A stretch of 64,000 bases of DNA. Source: Sphingobium sp. CCH11-B1 (GTDB taxonomy: Bacteria > Pseudomonadota > Alphaproteobacteria > Sphingomonadales > Sphingomonadaceae). The DNA is taken from the NCBI RefSeq assembly GCF_001556865.1, contig NZ_LSJY01000085.1, positions 1-64,000 of the forward strand, written 5' to 3'. A model generated the notes under the pieces. It was not told the DNA's origin and made no database searches. It was given only the letters and a program-made list of their open reading frames with translations. Shown piece by piece: positions 27,684 to 36,058 of this stretch (position 1 is its first letter; every line of letters begins with the position of its first letter). Made by a program: the position numbers and the translations under genes.

Positions 27684-29162
27684 CTACTTTTTCATGAAAT
27701 TCTGAAAGCCGGGCGGCAGCTTGGGCATGTTGCCGCCCAGGCCGCCCAGGCCGCCGAGCCCCGACAGGTCGGGCGGCGATCCGCCCTCCGGTCCGCCAAG
27801 GCCACCCAGACCGCCCATGCCACCGCCGCCGCCGAACATCTTGGCGAGGCCCTTCAATCCGCCCATCTTGCGGATCTTCTTCATCGCCGTTTCCATCTCC
27901 TGATGCATTTTCAGGAGGCGGTTGACGTCCTGCACCGTGCGGCCGGAGCCCTTGGCGATGCGAATCTTGCGCTTGGCATTGATGAGTGCGGGCTTCTCCC
28001 GCTCCTTGGGCGTCATGGAGCCAATCATCGCGTCGAGATGGATCAGCGTCTTGTCGTTCGCGCCGCTCGCCGCCATCGCTGCCTGCGCCTTTTTGAGGCC
28101 CGGCAGCATTCCGGCAAGCGCGCCAAGCCCGCCCATGCGGCGCATCTGATTCAGCTGCGCGCGCAGGTCGTTCATGTCGAACTGACCCTTGGCCATCTTC
28201 TTGGCGAGCTTGTCGGCTTCCTCGGCGTCGATCGTCTCGGCCGCGCGCTCGACCAGCGACACAACGTCGCCCATGCCCAGGATGCGCTGCGCCACGCGCG
28301 CGGGGTGGAAAGGCTCGATCGCGTCGAGCTTTTCGCCGGTGCCCGCGAACTTGATCGGCCGCCCCGTGACCGCGCGCATCGACAGCGCCGCGCCGCCGCG
28401 CGCATCGCCGTCCATCCGGGTCAGCACCACGCCGGTCAGCGGCACCTGGCTCGTGAAGCTGGTCGCGACATTGACCGCGTCCTGCCCCGTCAGCGAATCG
28501 ACGACGAGCAGGATTTCGGCTGGGTTGGCGGCGTCGGCGACCGCCTTCATCTCGTCCATCAGCGCCTGATCGACATGGAGGCGACCGGCGGTGTCGAGCA
28601 TCACCACGTCGAAGCCCTGGAGCTTCGCCGACTGGAGCGCGCGTTTCGCGATCTCGACCGGCTGCTGCCCAGGCACGATGGGCAGCGTCGCCACATCGGT
28701 CTGCGTGCCCAGCACCGCCAACTGCTCCTGCGCGGCCGGGCGCTGCACGTCGAGCGACGCCATCAGCACCTTCTTGCGCTCTTTTTCCTTCAGGCGCTTG
28801 GCGATCTTGGCGGTCGTCGTTGTCTTGCCCGACCCCTGAAGGCCGACCATCATGATGACGGCGGGCGGGGTCACGTCGATCAGCAGGTCGCTGGTGTCCG
28901 ACCCCAAAGTCTCGGTCAGCGTGTCTGAGACGATCTTGACGACCATCTGGCCGGGGGTAACGGAGCGCAGCACGTCGCTTCCCACGGCGCGCTCGGTCGC
29001 CTGGTCGACGAACTGGCGCACCACCGGCAGGGCCACGTCGGCCTCCAGCAACGCGATCCGCACCTCGCGCATCGCGGCGCGGACATCGTCCTCCGTGAGC
29101 GCGCCGCGCCCCCGCAGCTTGTCGAAAACCCCGCCTAGACGATCGCTGAGCGAATCGAACAT
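27684..29162 (-). CDS. ffh: Signal recognition particle protein Ffh
   Basis: A 492-residue SRP54 homologue that binds signal peptides on nascent chains and SRP RNA, and docks with FtsY (encoded at 33.6 kb here). The N domain is followed by the G domain with GLQGSGKTTTTAKIA and LDTAGRL, TRMDGDARGGAAL, then the Met-rich M domain. The C-terminus is unusually Gly-rich (from about 450, with GGLGG repeats). The start at 29162 is the second of two adjacent ATGs and lies five bases from GAGG. The SRP RNA gene was not found in the window. Confidence 0.96.
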   Translation of the reverse strand: MFDSLSDRLGGVFDKLRGRGALTEDDVRAAMREVRIALLEADVALPVVRQFVDQATERAVGSDVLRSVTPGQMVVKIVSDTLTETLGSDTSDLLIDVTPPAVIMMVGLQGSGKTTTTAKIAKRLKEKERKKVLMASLDVQRPAAQEQLAVLGTQTDVATLPIVPGQQPVEIAKRALQSAKLQGFDVVMLDTAGRLHVDQALMDEMKAVADAANPAEILLVVDSLTGQDAVNVATSFTSQVPLTGVVLTRMDGDARGGAALSMRAVTGRPIKFAGTGEKLDAIEPFHPARVAQRILGMGDVVSLVERAAETIDAEEADKLAKKMAKGQFDMNDLRAQLNQMRRMGGLGALAGMLPGLKKAQAAMAASGANDKTLIHLDAMIGSMTPKEREKPALINAKRKIRIAKGSGRTVQDVNRLLKMHQEMETAMKKIRKMGGLKGLAKMFGGGGGMGGLGGLGGPEGGSPPDLSGLGGLGGLGGNMPKLPPGFQNFMKK

Positions 29163-29220
29163 CATCACCTCAAATCGGAGCGTTGCGGCCCCATCAAAAA
29201 CACTCGCACCCCCAAACGAC

Positions 29221-29281
29221 AAAATCGCCGGCGGGCGAAACCTCGCCGGCCAGCGTCCATCCGATGCCCCTCCTGGGCATC
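29221..29281 (-). terminator. Two hairpins in the ffh leader, possible terminator or attenuator
   Basis: Minus strand, in order: GATGCCC/GGGCATC (29281-29275 with 29269-29263, loop of five), then GCCGGCG/CGCCGGC (29250-29244 with 29233-29227, loop of ten) followed by GATTTTG. The second hairpin looks like a weak intrinsic terminator 58 bases before the ffh start. It may end the transcript of the lipoprotein gene upstream. The rest of 29163-29403 shows no gene. The T-run is short, so confidence is limited. Confidence 0.4.
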
Positions 29282-29403
29282 CTGGAGTCGTCAGAGTCGA
29301 ACGGCCCGCCGCCCGATGCTGCGGGTGCCCTTAGGCGAAAGCAGGGAAAAGTGCAAGCGGGAGGGACGGAGGCGGATTTGGGTGGGAAGCGGACTGGCGG
29401 CTT

Positions 29404-29856
29404 TCAGTTCAAGGCTTCGACACTCTGCCCTACAGCCTTCAATTCCATGCCAGATAGATCGAGATTGCAATCCGCCTTCAAAACGCGGCCTGCCTTCTCC
29501 ATTGCGCGTATGGCAGGGGGGAAAGACTGCTGCGGGAGTTCGGCCCCAATGCCAGTGAACGAGTGAGTTACACGCGTTTTGTCATTCACTCGTCCGATAT
29601 CCAAAGTCGCCCAGCCTGCGCTGTTCTCGGTTTTGTAATAGGCGAACTGCGCTACATTGGTGCCCTTCGGAAAGGTGCTGCCATCATCAACGTAATCCCA
29701 CCGTTCGATCTTTCCAAAGGCCTTTCGGAGCGTCTTATCCACGCATCCAATGTCGGCGGGCGTGTGAAGATCTCTCTCGGACACGACACCTCGCAGCGGC
29801 TCGCAACCACAGAGGGGTATTGCGGCAAGGGCGAGAATTAATGCGCTACGTCTCAT
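29404..29856 (-). CDS. Putative lipoprotein of unknown function
   Basis: A 150-residue protein with a short signal peptide (MRRS, a hydrophobic run, then IPLCGC), giving a lipobox with Cys16 or Cys18 as the modified residue. The mature part has further cysteines (DIGCVDKTL and KADCNLDL) that could form a disulfide. No family is recognised. The gene and its flanks are lower in GC than the surroundings, and the codon use (many TTT, AAT and TCG/TCA) differs, which suggests transfer. The ribosome binding site is weak. Confidence 0.6.
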   Translation of the reverse strand: MRRSALILALAAIPLCGCEPLRGVVSERDLHTPADIGCVDKTLRKAFGKIERWDYVDDGSTFPKGTNVAQFAYYKTENSAGWATLDIGRVNDKTRVTHSFTGIGAELPQQSFPPAIRAMEKAGRVLKADCNLDLSGMELKAVGQSVEALN

Positions 29857-30004
29857 AGCAGCATCTTATTCGCCATCACGCTCGCGTCTGCAAATGGTCG
29901 TCAGCACACATATCTCTCCTACTTCGCTCCCCTTTGGTAAGCTCCAGGCCAGGATGCCCAGCCCAAGCCTCCACTTTCCGATAGGATCAAGGCCGTGTAA
30001 TTTT

Positions 30005-30047
30005 ATGTCGCATTCTGCGGGAAATATGCGAAGCTAAGGGGAGAATA
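30005..30047 (+). promoter_or_regulatory. Duplicated leader element / ten-codon upstream ORF, copy 2
   Basis: Second copy of the 43-base element at 8761-8803, with four differences. It reads MSHSAGNMRS then TAA (30005-30037). The one amino-acid difference (Asn to His at codon 3) and one silent change at codon 10 fall inside the small ORF. Its ATG has AAGG upstream but with a long spacing. The permease start at 30068 is 63 bases from the element start, against 64 for copy 1. Both copies end in a GGGGA block just after the stop. Confidence 0.5.
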
Positions 30048-30067
30048 GAGGGGAGCCTTTGACGATC

Positions 30068-31465
30068 ATGAGCTGGACACGCCGCAAACCGATGGACGCG
30101 ATGGTGCCGCAGGATAGCGGCCATCGGCTGGCGCGCACTTTGTCCTGGCCGCATCTTCTCGCGCTCGGCGTCGGGGCCATCGTGGGCACCGGCATCCTGA
30201 CGCTGATCGGCGTCGGCGCGGATCGGGCCGGTCCCGCCGTCCTCCTCTCCTTCGCCATAGCCGGCGCGATCTGCGCCTGCGCCGCGCTCGCCTATGCCGA
30301 ACTCTCGACGATGATGCCAGCGGCGGGCAGCGCCTACAGCTACAGCTATGTCGTGCTGGGCGAAGGGATCGCCTGGATCGTCGGATGGTCGCTCATCCTC
30401 GAATATAGCCTCGTCGTCTCGACCGTGGCGGTGGGCTGGTCAGGCTATGCCGCGCCGCTGCTCACCCCGTTCGGCTTCCCGGAAGCGCTCACCAGAGGCC
30501 CGGAACTGGGTGGCCTTATCAACCTGCCCGCCATCTTCATCATCGGCATCGTCGCCGGGCTGCTGATGGTGGGGACGAAGGAAAGCGCCAGGCTCAACAC
30601 CATCCTCGTCCTCATCAAGATCGTGACGCTGAGCCTCTTCGTCGCCTACGCCCTGCCCGCCTTCGACGCGGCGAACCTCGAGCCCTTCATGCCCTTCGGC
30701 TTCGCCAAGCATATGGGGCCGGACGGGGTGGAGCGCGGCGTGATGGCGGCCGCCGCGATCATCTTCTTCGCCTTTTACGGCTTCGACGCCATCTCGACCG
30801 CGGCGGAGGAAGCCAAGAACCCGGACCGCGATCTTGCCATCGGCATCGTCGGCTCGCTGGTGGTCTGCACATTGATCTACGTCCTCGTCGCCGCCGCGGC
30901 GATCGGGGCGCTGCCTTTCACCCGCTTCGCCGACAGTCCCGAGCCGCTGGCCCTCATCCTGCGCGAAATGGGCCAGGGCGGCGTCGCCCGCATCGTCGCC
31001 ATCGCCGCCGTCATCGCGCTGCCGACCGTGCTGCTGGGCTTCCTCTACGGCCAGAGCCGCATCTTCCTCGTCATGGCGCGCGACGGCTTCCTGCCCCAAA
31101 GCCTCGCCCGCATCTCGAAACGCGGCACGCCCGCGCGCATCACTGCCGTCACCGCCATCCTCGTCGCGATCATCGCTGGCATCCTCCCCATCGACGAGAT
31201 CGCCGCGCTGGCGAACGCCGGCACGCTCATCGCCTTCGCCGCTGTCGGCCTCTGCCTCCTTATCCTGCGCAAGCGCGCGCCCGACATGAAGCGTCCCTTC
31301 CGCACGCCTGCCGCCTGGATCGTGGGCATCGGCGCGGTAGCGGGCTGCGCCTATCTCTTCGCCAGCCTGCCGATAAAGACCATCGCCTATTGCGCCGCCT
31401 GGAACGCGCTGGGGCTGGCGGTCTATTTCCTCTACGGGCAGCGGCGGGCGGCTGTCGCGCGATAG
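30068..31465 (+). CDS. APC family amino-acid permease
   Basis: A 465-residue inner-membrane transporter with about twelve helices, of the cationic amino-acid transporter (CAT/YfnA) branch of the APC superfamily. The first helix contains GVGAIVGTGILTLIG, the broken-helix substrate motif, and helix 6 has FFAFYGFDAISTAAEEAKNP. It should import an amino acid with protons. The ATG at 30068 is preferred over a TTG at 30059, because spacing to GGGAG and to the leader element matches the DUF885 gene. Substrate unknown. Confidence 0.88.
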   Translation: MSWTRRKPMDAMVPQDSGHRLARTLSWPHLLALGVGAIVGTGILTLIGVGADRAGPAVLLSFAIAGAICACAALAYAELSTMMPAAGSAYSYSYVVLGEGIAWIVGWSLILEYSLVVSTVAVGWSGYAAPLLTPFGFPEALTRGPELGGLINLPAIFIIGIVAGLLMVGTKESARLNTILVLIKIVTLSLFVAYALPAFDAANLEPFMPFGFAKHMGPDGVERGVMAAAAIIFFAFYGFDAISTAAEEAKNPDRDLAIGIVGSLVVCTLIYVLVAAAAIGALPFTRFADSPEPLALILREMGQGGVARIVAIAAVIALPTVLLGFLYGQSRIFLVMARDGFLPQSLARISKRGTPARITAVTAILVAIIAGILPIDEIAALANAGTLIAFAAVGLCLLILRKRAPDMKRPFRTPAAWIVGIGAVAGCAYLFASLPIKTIAYCAAWNALGLAVYFLYGQRRAAVAR

Positions 31466-31513
31466 GCGACGCGCTGGCCTTTTGCCCGTATCCGCACTAC
31501 ATGCGCGTCCATC

Positions 31514-32314
31514 ATGGGACGCTTCTCGAAAATGCATGGGCTCGGCAACGACTTCGTCGTGATCGACGCGCGCGCGCAGCCGATCGCCATGACGGAAGCG
31601 CGCGCGCGCGCCATCGCGGATCGTCATGCCGGCATTGGCTGCGACCAGCTGATCGTCATTGGCGAAGCGGACGACGCCGACGTGTCGATGCAGATCTTCA
31701 ACGCCGACGGCAGCGAGGTGGAGGCCTGCGGCAACGCGACGCGCTGCGTCCCCCTTTTCGTCGGCCGCGATGTGACCATCCGCACGAAGGCCGGCCTGCT
31801 CGACGCCCGGCTGATAGAAGGCGGGGCGAGCGTCGACATGGGCGCTCCACGCTTCGACTGGGATGCCATCCCCCTCGCCTACGCCATGGACGCGCTGACC
31901 ATGGGCGCGAGCTGGGAAGACCTCCCGGCCCCCGCCGCCGTCAATGTCGGCAACCCGCATGTCGTTTTCTTCGTGGACGATCTCGATGCGGTGGATACCG
32001 CCCGGCTCGGTCCCCTCATCGAGCATGACCCGCTGTTCCCGCAGCGCGTCAACGTCAATTTCGCGCAGGTGGCGGGCGACAATCATATCCGCCTGATCGT
32101 CTGGGAACGCGGCGCGGGCCTCACCCGCGCCTGCGGCACCGGTGCCTGCGCCACCGCCGTCGCCGCCATCCGGCGCAAACTGATGAGCGGCCCCGTCACC
32201 GTCAGCCTGCCGGGCGGCGACCTCGTCATCGACTGGCAGCCGGGCGGCCATATCCAGATGACCGGCCCCGCCACCCACGTCTTCGACGGCGAGGCCGACT
32301 GGTCGCGCTTCTGA
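31514..32314 (+). CDS. dapF: Diaminopimelate epimerase
   Basis: A 266-residue PLP-independent epimerase that turns LL- into meso-diaminopimelate for peptidoglycan and lysine. Both catalytic cysteines are present: EACGNATRC in the N-terminal half and RACGTGACATAV in the C-terminal half. The N-terminus KMHGLGNDFVVID is diagnostic. It is the first gene of a tight run dapF-mtaB-ftsY-yciB, with a two-base gap to mtaB. Confidence 0.97.
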   Translation: MGRFSKMHGLGNDFVVIDARAQPIAMTEARARAIADRHAGIGCDQLIVIGEADDADVSMQIFNADGSEVEACGNATRCVPLFVGRDVTIRTKAGLLDARLIEGGASVDMGAPRFDWDAIPLAYAMDALTMGASWEDLPAPAAVNVGNPHVVFFVDDLDAVDTARLGPLIEHDPLFPQRVNVNFAQVAGDNHIRLIVWERGAGLTRACGTGACATAVAAIRRKLMSGPVTVSLPGGDLVIDWQPGGHIQMTGPATHVFDGEADWSRF

Positions 32315-32316
32315 AG

Positions 32317-33561
32317 ATGCCCGGCCCCGACATCATCACCATGGGTTGCCGCCTCAACATCGCGGAGAGCGAGGCGATCCGGGATATGGCGGCGGGACTG
32401 GACGACCTGATCGTCGTCAACAGCTGCGCCGTCACCGCAGAGGCCGTGCGCCAGACCCGCCAGGCGATCCGCCGCGCCCGCCGCGAACGCCCCGATGCGC
32501 GCATCCTCGTCACCGGCTGCGCCGCCCAGACCGAACCCCAGACATTCGCCGCCATGGCCGAAGTGGACGCGGTGATCGGCAACCGCGAGAAGATGGAGGC
32601 CGCGTCCTTCCTGCCGACGCCGGACAGGGTCAAGGTCGCCGACATCATGACCGTGCGCGACACCGCGCCGCACATGGCGAGCGCCTTCGCGGACCATGCC
32701 CGCGCCTTTCTGGAAGTGCAGAATGGCTGCGACCATCGCTGCACCTTCTGCATCATTCCCTATGGCCGCGGAAACAGCCGGTCGGTGCCCGCCGGCGCAG
32801 TGATCGACAAGGCGCGGGAACTGGTGGAGGCGGGCTATCGCGAGATCGTGCTGACGGGCGTGGACGTGACCAGCTATGGCCCGGACCTTCCCGGCAGTCC
32901 CTCGCTCGGGCTGCTGGTCGAACGTCTGTTGAAACATGTGCCCGACCTTCCCCGCCTGCGCCTCTCCTCCATCGACAGCGTGGAAATCGATGATCGGCTC
33001 TTCGACCTGGTTGCCCACGAACCGCGCATGATGCCGCACCTCCACCTCTCGCTGCAGGCTGGCGACGACCTGATCCTCAAGCGCATGAAGCGCCGTCACA
33101 GTCGCGCGGACGCCATTCGAATGGTCGAGCGCCTGAAGGGCATCCGCCCGGACATCTCCATCGGCGCGGACATCATCGCCGGCTTTCCGACCGAGGATGA
33201 GGCGATGTTCGCCAACAGTCTGGCGTTGGTGGAGGAATGCGACATCGTCCACGGCCATATATTCCCATATTCGCCCCGCGCCGGCACGCCGGCCGCGCGC
33301 ATGCCGCAGGTCGATCGCGCCACCATAAAGGCCCGGGCCGCCCGCTTGCGCGCTGCCTGCGCCGACCGGCGGGAAGCCTGGCTGCGCGATCTGATCGGCA
33401 CGACGCAATCGATCCTGGTCGAGCGCAGCGGCCTGTCCGGCCACGCCGAAAATTTCGCTCCGGCGCGCTTCATGACGGCGCAGCGCCCTTCGTCCATCGT
33501 CCGCGCCACCATTACAGGGCTTGAGAAGGGCGTCCTGATCGCGCAAGAGGCGGGCCAATGA
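32317..33561 (+). CDS. mtaB: tRNA t6A37 methylthiotransferase MtaB
   Basis: A 414-residue radical-SAM enzyme that converts t6A37 to ms2t6A37 in tRNA. The N-terminal UPF0004 domain has the first cluster cysteines (MGCRLN, NSCAVTAEA, VTGCAAQ). The radical-SAM triad is CDHRCTFC near residue 141. A TRAM-like tail follows (about 360-414), ending GVLIAQEAGQ. It lies between dapF and ftsY, overlapping ftsY by four bases (ATGA). This order is common in alphaproteobacteria. Confidence 0.94.
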   Translation: MPGPDIITMGCRLNIAESEAIRDMAAGLDDLIVVNSCAVTAEAVRQTRQAIRRARRERPDARILVTGCAAQTEPQTFAAMAEVDAVIGNREKMEAASFLPTPDRVKVADIMTVRDTAPHMASAFADHARAFLEVQNGCDHRCTFCIIPYGRGNSRSVPAGAVIDKARELVEAGYREIVLTGVDVTSYGPDLPGSPSLGLLVERLLKHVPDLPRLRLSSIDSVEIDDRLFDLVAHEPRMMPHLHLSLQAGDDLILKRMKRRHSRADAIRMVERLKGIRPDISIGADIIAGFPTEDEAMFANSLALVEECDIVHGHIFPYSPRAGTPAARMPQVDRATIKARAARLRAACADRREAWLRDLIGTTQSILVERSGLSGHAENFAPARFMTAQRPSSIVRATITGLEKGVLIAQEAGQ

Positions 33562-34496
33562 CCGACAATAGTGGCAACAGCTGGCGCGACCGTCTCTTTG
33601 GCGGCCTCAAGCGCACATCCGACCGGCTCGGCGAGAATCTGTCGGGCCTGTTCAAGGCCGCGCTCGACGACCAGACCCTCGACGAGATCGAGGAAGCGCT
33701 GATCATGACCGACCTTGGTCCCGCCATGGCCGCGCGCGTGCGCGACCGGCTGGCGGCGGGCCGTTACAATCGCGAGATCACCGAAGATTATCTGCGCGAG
33801 ATCATCGCGGAGGAGATAGAAAAAGTGCTGGCCCCGGTCGCCAAGCCGCTGGAGATCGAGGCTTTTCCCCGGCCTCAGGTCATCCTCGTTATCGGCGTCA
33901 ACGGCTCGGGCAAGACGACCACCATCGCCAAGCTCGCCAATAATTTCCTGGAGCAGGATTATGGCGTGATGCTGGCGGCGGGCGACACCTTCCGCGCCGC
34001 GGCCATCGGCCAGCTCAAGATATGGGCGGATCGGCTGGGCGTCCCGATCGTGGCAGGCAAGGAAGGCGGCGACGCGGCCGGCATCGTGTTCGACGCGGTG
34101 AAGCAGGCGACGGCGACGGGCATCGACGTCCTCATCGTCGACACCGCCGGCCGCCTGCAGAACAAGACCGAGCTGATGGACGAGCTGGCGAAGGTCCGCC
34201 GCGTGCTCGGCCGGTTGAACCCAGCCGCACCCCATGACGTTGTGCTGGTTCTGGATGCCACCACGGGACAGAATGCGTTGAATCAGATCGAAGTCTTCAA
34301 GGAAACGGCGCAGGTCACCGGCCTTGTCATGACCAAGCTGGACGGAACCGCGCGCGGCGGCGTGCTGGTCGCGGCGGCGGAGAAATATCGCCTTCCCATC
34401 CACGCCATCGGGGTGGGTGAAAAGATCGAGGATCTGCGCCCCTTCGATCCAGGCGACATGGCCAAGGCGATCGCGGGGACGGCCTATGCCCGCTAA
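33558..34496 (+). CDS. ftsY: SRP receptor FtsY
   Basis: A 312-residue SRP GTPase that receives the Ffh-ribosome complex at the membrane. The NG domain contains GVNGSGKTTTIAKLA, the insertion-box region (DTFRAAAIGQL), DTAGRLQNK and TKLDGTARGG. The acidic A domain is almost absent, so this is the short form (E. coli FtsY has 497 residues). It overlaps yciB by 11 bases. Confidence 0.96.
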   Translation: MTDNSGNSWRDRLFGGLKRTSDRLGENLSGLFKAALDDQTLDEIEEALIMTDLGPAMAARVRDRLAAGRYNREITEDYLREIIAEEIEKVLAPVAKPLEIEAFPRPQVILVIGVNGSGKTTTIAKLANNFLEQDYGVMLAAGDTFRAAAIGQLKIWADRLGVPIVAGKEGGDAAGIVFDAVKQATATGIDVLIVDTAGRLQNKTELMDELAKVRRVLGRLNPAAPHDVVLVLDATTGQNALNQIEVFKETAQVTGLVMTKLDGTARGGVLVAAAEKYRLPIHAIGVGEKIEDLRPFDPGDMAKAIAGTAYAR

Positions 34497-35136
34497 GGCG
34501 AAACCCGCCCACGGCGGCACGCTCAGCCTTGCGCTCGACTTCGGGCCGCTGCTGGTTTTCTTCCTCACCTACAAGGGCGCCGGGTGGATATGGGGGGCAG
34601 GCAACCCGATCACTGCCATGACCTTCGGCACCGCCGCCTTCATGGCCGCCATCGTCATCGCCGTGATCCTGTCCAAGGTGAAGCTGGGCCGGGTTTCCCC
34701 CATGCTGTGGCTGTCGGCGATGCTGATCCTCTTCTTCGGCGGCCTCACCATCTATTTCCATGACCAGCGCTTCATTCAGCTGAAGCCCACGATCATCTAC
34801 GCCTTCTTCGCGCTGATGCTCTTCGCGGGACTGATGCGCGGCAAGCCGCTGCTCAAATATCTGTTGCAGGCCGCCTATGATGGCCTGACGGAGACAGGAT
34901 GGCTCAAGCTCTCGCGCAACTGGGCGCTCTTCTTCGTGGCGATGGCCATCGCCAACGAAGCCATGCGCCGGACGATGAGCTTCGACGCATGGCTGGCGGT
35001 CAAGGTCTGGGGCGTCACCATCGTCTCGGTCGTTTTCGCCGCCGCCAACATCCCGATGCTGATGCGGCATGGCCTGACGCTGGGCGAAGAACCGGCGGCC
35101 GAGGAAATTGGCGAGACGAGCCCTCCGCAAGGGTGA
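34486..35136 (+). CDS. yciB: Septation/inner-membrane protein YciB (IspZ)
   Basis: A 216-residue integral membrane protein of the YciB/IspZ family with five to six helices, including the characteristic start LALDFGPLLVFFLTYK and the block TIIYAFFALMLFAGL. It is linked to cell envelope and septum formation in enterics and Shigella. The start at 34486 lies inside the end of ftsY, an overlap that suggests coupled translation. It ends the dapF operon; the following 229 bases carry no gene. Confidence 0.9.
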   Translation: MPAKAKPAHGGTLSLALDFGPLLVFFLTYKGAGWIWGAGNPITAMTFGTAAFMAAIVIAVILSKVKLGRVSPMLWLSAMLILFFGGLTIYFHDQRFIQLKPTIIYAFFALMLFAGLMRGKPLLKYLLQAAYDGLTETGWLKLSRNWALFFVAMAIANEAMRRTMSFDAWLAVKVWGVTIVSVVFAAANIPMLMRHGLTLGEEPAAEEIGETSPPQG

Positions 35137-35365
35137 AACCTGCTCTGCCTGGCGCGAAGAGCGGCATGCAAGATCGACTGCCAAAGCGATCACCGGCCGC
35201 CCATTAAGTGAGATCGTTTCGCAATAAGCGTATCCCCCTTCCAATCCGCGCCGGCAGGCGCATATGGGAAGCGCGGCGGGCTTACAGCCACGCCCGGACA
35301 TATGATCCTTCCGGCCGCTCCATCCCCTGAGTGGCCGCCCCATCACGAACCCGAGGAGTTCTGCC

Positions 35366-35980
35366 ATGGCCTTTGTTCTGCCCGATCTGCCCTATGCCAA
35401 GGACGCCTTTGGCGACATTCTGTCCGCCGAAACCTTCGATTATCACCATGGCAAGCACCACAATGCCTATGTCGTGAAGGCGAACGAACTGATCGCCGCC
35501 GACGCTTCGCAACAGGGCAAGTCCCTGGTCGAGTTGATCAAGTCGACCAAAGGCGGCCTGTTCAACCAGGTCGGCCAGATCTGGAACCACACCTTCTACT
35601 GGAACTCGCTGTCCCCCACGAAGACCGCGCCGACCGGCGAGCTGCTCGCCAAGATCGAGGAAGCTTTCGGTTCGGTGGACGCGTTGATCGAAAAGCTGAA
35701 GGCAGAAGCCGTCGGCCATTTCGCCAGCGGCTGGGCTGCGCTGATCCTGAAGGACGGCAAGCTGGAAGTCACCAGCTATCACGACGCCGACACGCCGGTC
35801 GCGCATGAAGGCCACGCGCCGCTGCTGATCCTGGATGTGTGGGAACACGCCTATTATATCGACTATCGCAATGCGCGCCCCAACTATGCCGATCGCGTGC
35901 TGAAGGACGCGATCAACTGGGACTTCGCAGCCCAGAATCTGGATGGCCAAGGCGCCAGCCGCGCTGACCAGCCGGCCTGA
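35366..35980 (+). CDS. sodB: Superoxide dismutase, Fe/Mn family (Fe-type)
   Basis: A 204-residue cytoplasmic superoxide dismutase. Metal ligands are visible in order: His27 within TFDYHHGKHH, His79 in WNHTFYWNSL, and the Asp/His pair in LDVWEHAYYIDY. The block GHFASGWAAL fits the Fe-type. It stands alone with its own 229-base upstream region (35137-35365). A hairpin terminator follows at 36027. Iron-dependent control is common for sodB, but a clear Fur box could not be assigned. Confidence 0.95.
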   Translation: MAFVLPDLPYAKDAFGDILSAETFDYHHGKHHNAYVVKANELIAADASQQGKSLVELIKSTKGGLFNQVGQIWNHTFYWNSLSPTKTAPTGELLAKIEEAFGSVDALIEKLKAEAVGHFASGWAALILKDGKLEVTSYHDADTPVAHEGHAPLLILDVWEHAYYIDYRNARPNYADRVLKDAINWDFAAQNLDGQGASRADQPA

Positions 35981-36026
35981 TGCGGATGGCGGGGCACATC
36001 CCGCCAGCGCCTTAATCGATAGAAGG

Positions 36027-36052
36027 ATCGGCGGCGTGCGAGCGCCGCCGAT
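36027..36052. terminator. Hairpin between convergent sodB and MCP genes
   Basis: A perfect 10-bp stem ATCGGCGGCG/CGCCGCCGAT with loop TGCGAG. It lies 46 bases after the sodB stop and just after the stop of the MCP gene on the other strand. T-runs are poor on both sides, so termination may be partial. Confidence 0.6.
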
Positions 36053-36058
36053 TGTCGT

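Noticed and set aside
29270..29340. A tRNA-like GTTCGACTC on the minus strand upstream of ffh
   Set aside because: The bases on either side cannot form a T stem or an acceptor stem, so it is not a tRNA.
29163..29403. SRP RNA gene next to ffh
   Set aside because: The conserved core with GGAAGCAGCC-type loop sequence is absent; only two unrelated hairpins are seen.
30440..32278. A 612-codon minus-strand frame opposite the permease and dapF
   Set aside because: It spans two well-supported genes on the other strand and shows no domain; it reflects codon bias in GC-rich DNA.
35200..35240. Fur box upstream of sodB
   Set aside because: TGAGATCGTTTCGCA matches only about half of the 7-1-7 consensus, which is too weak to list.
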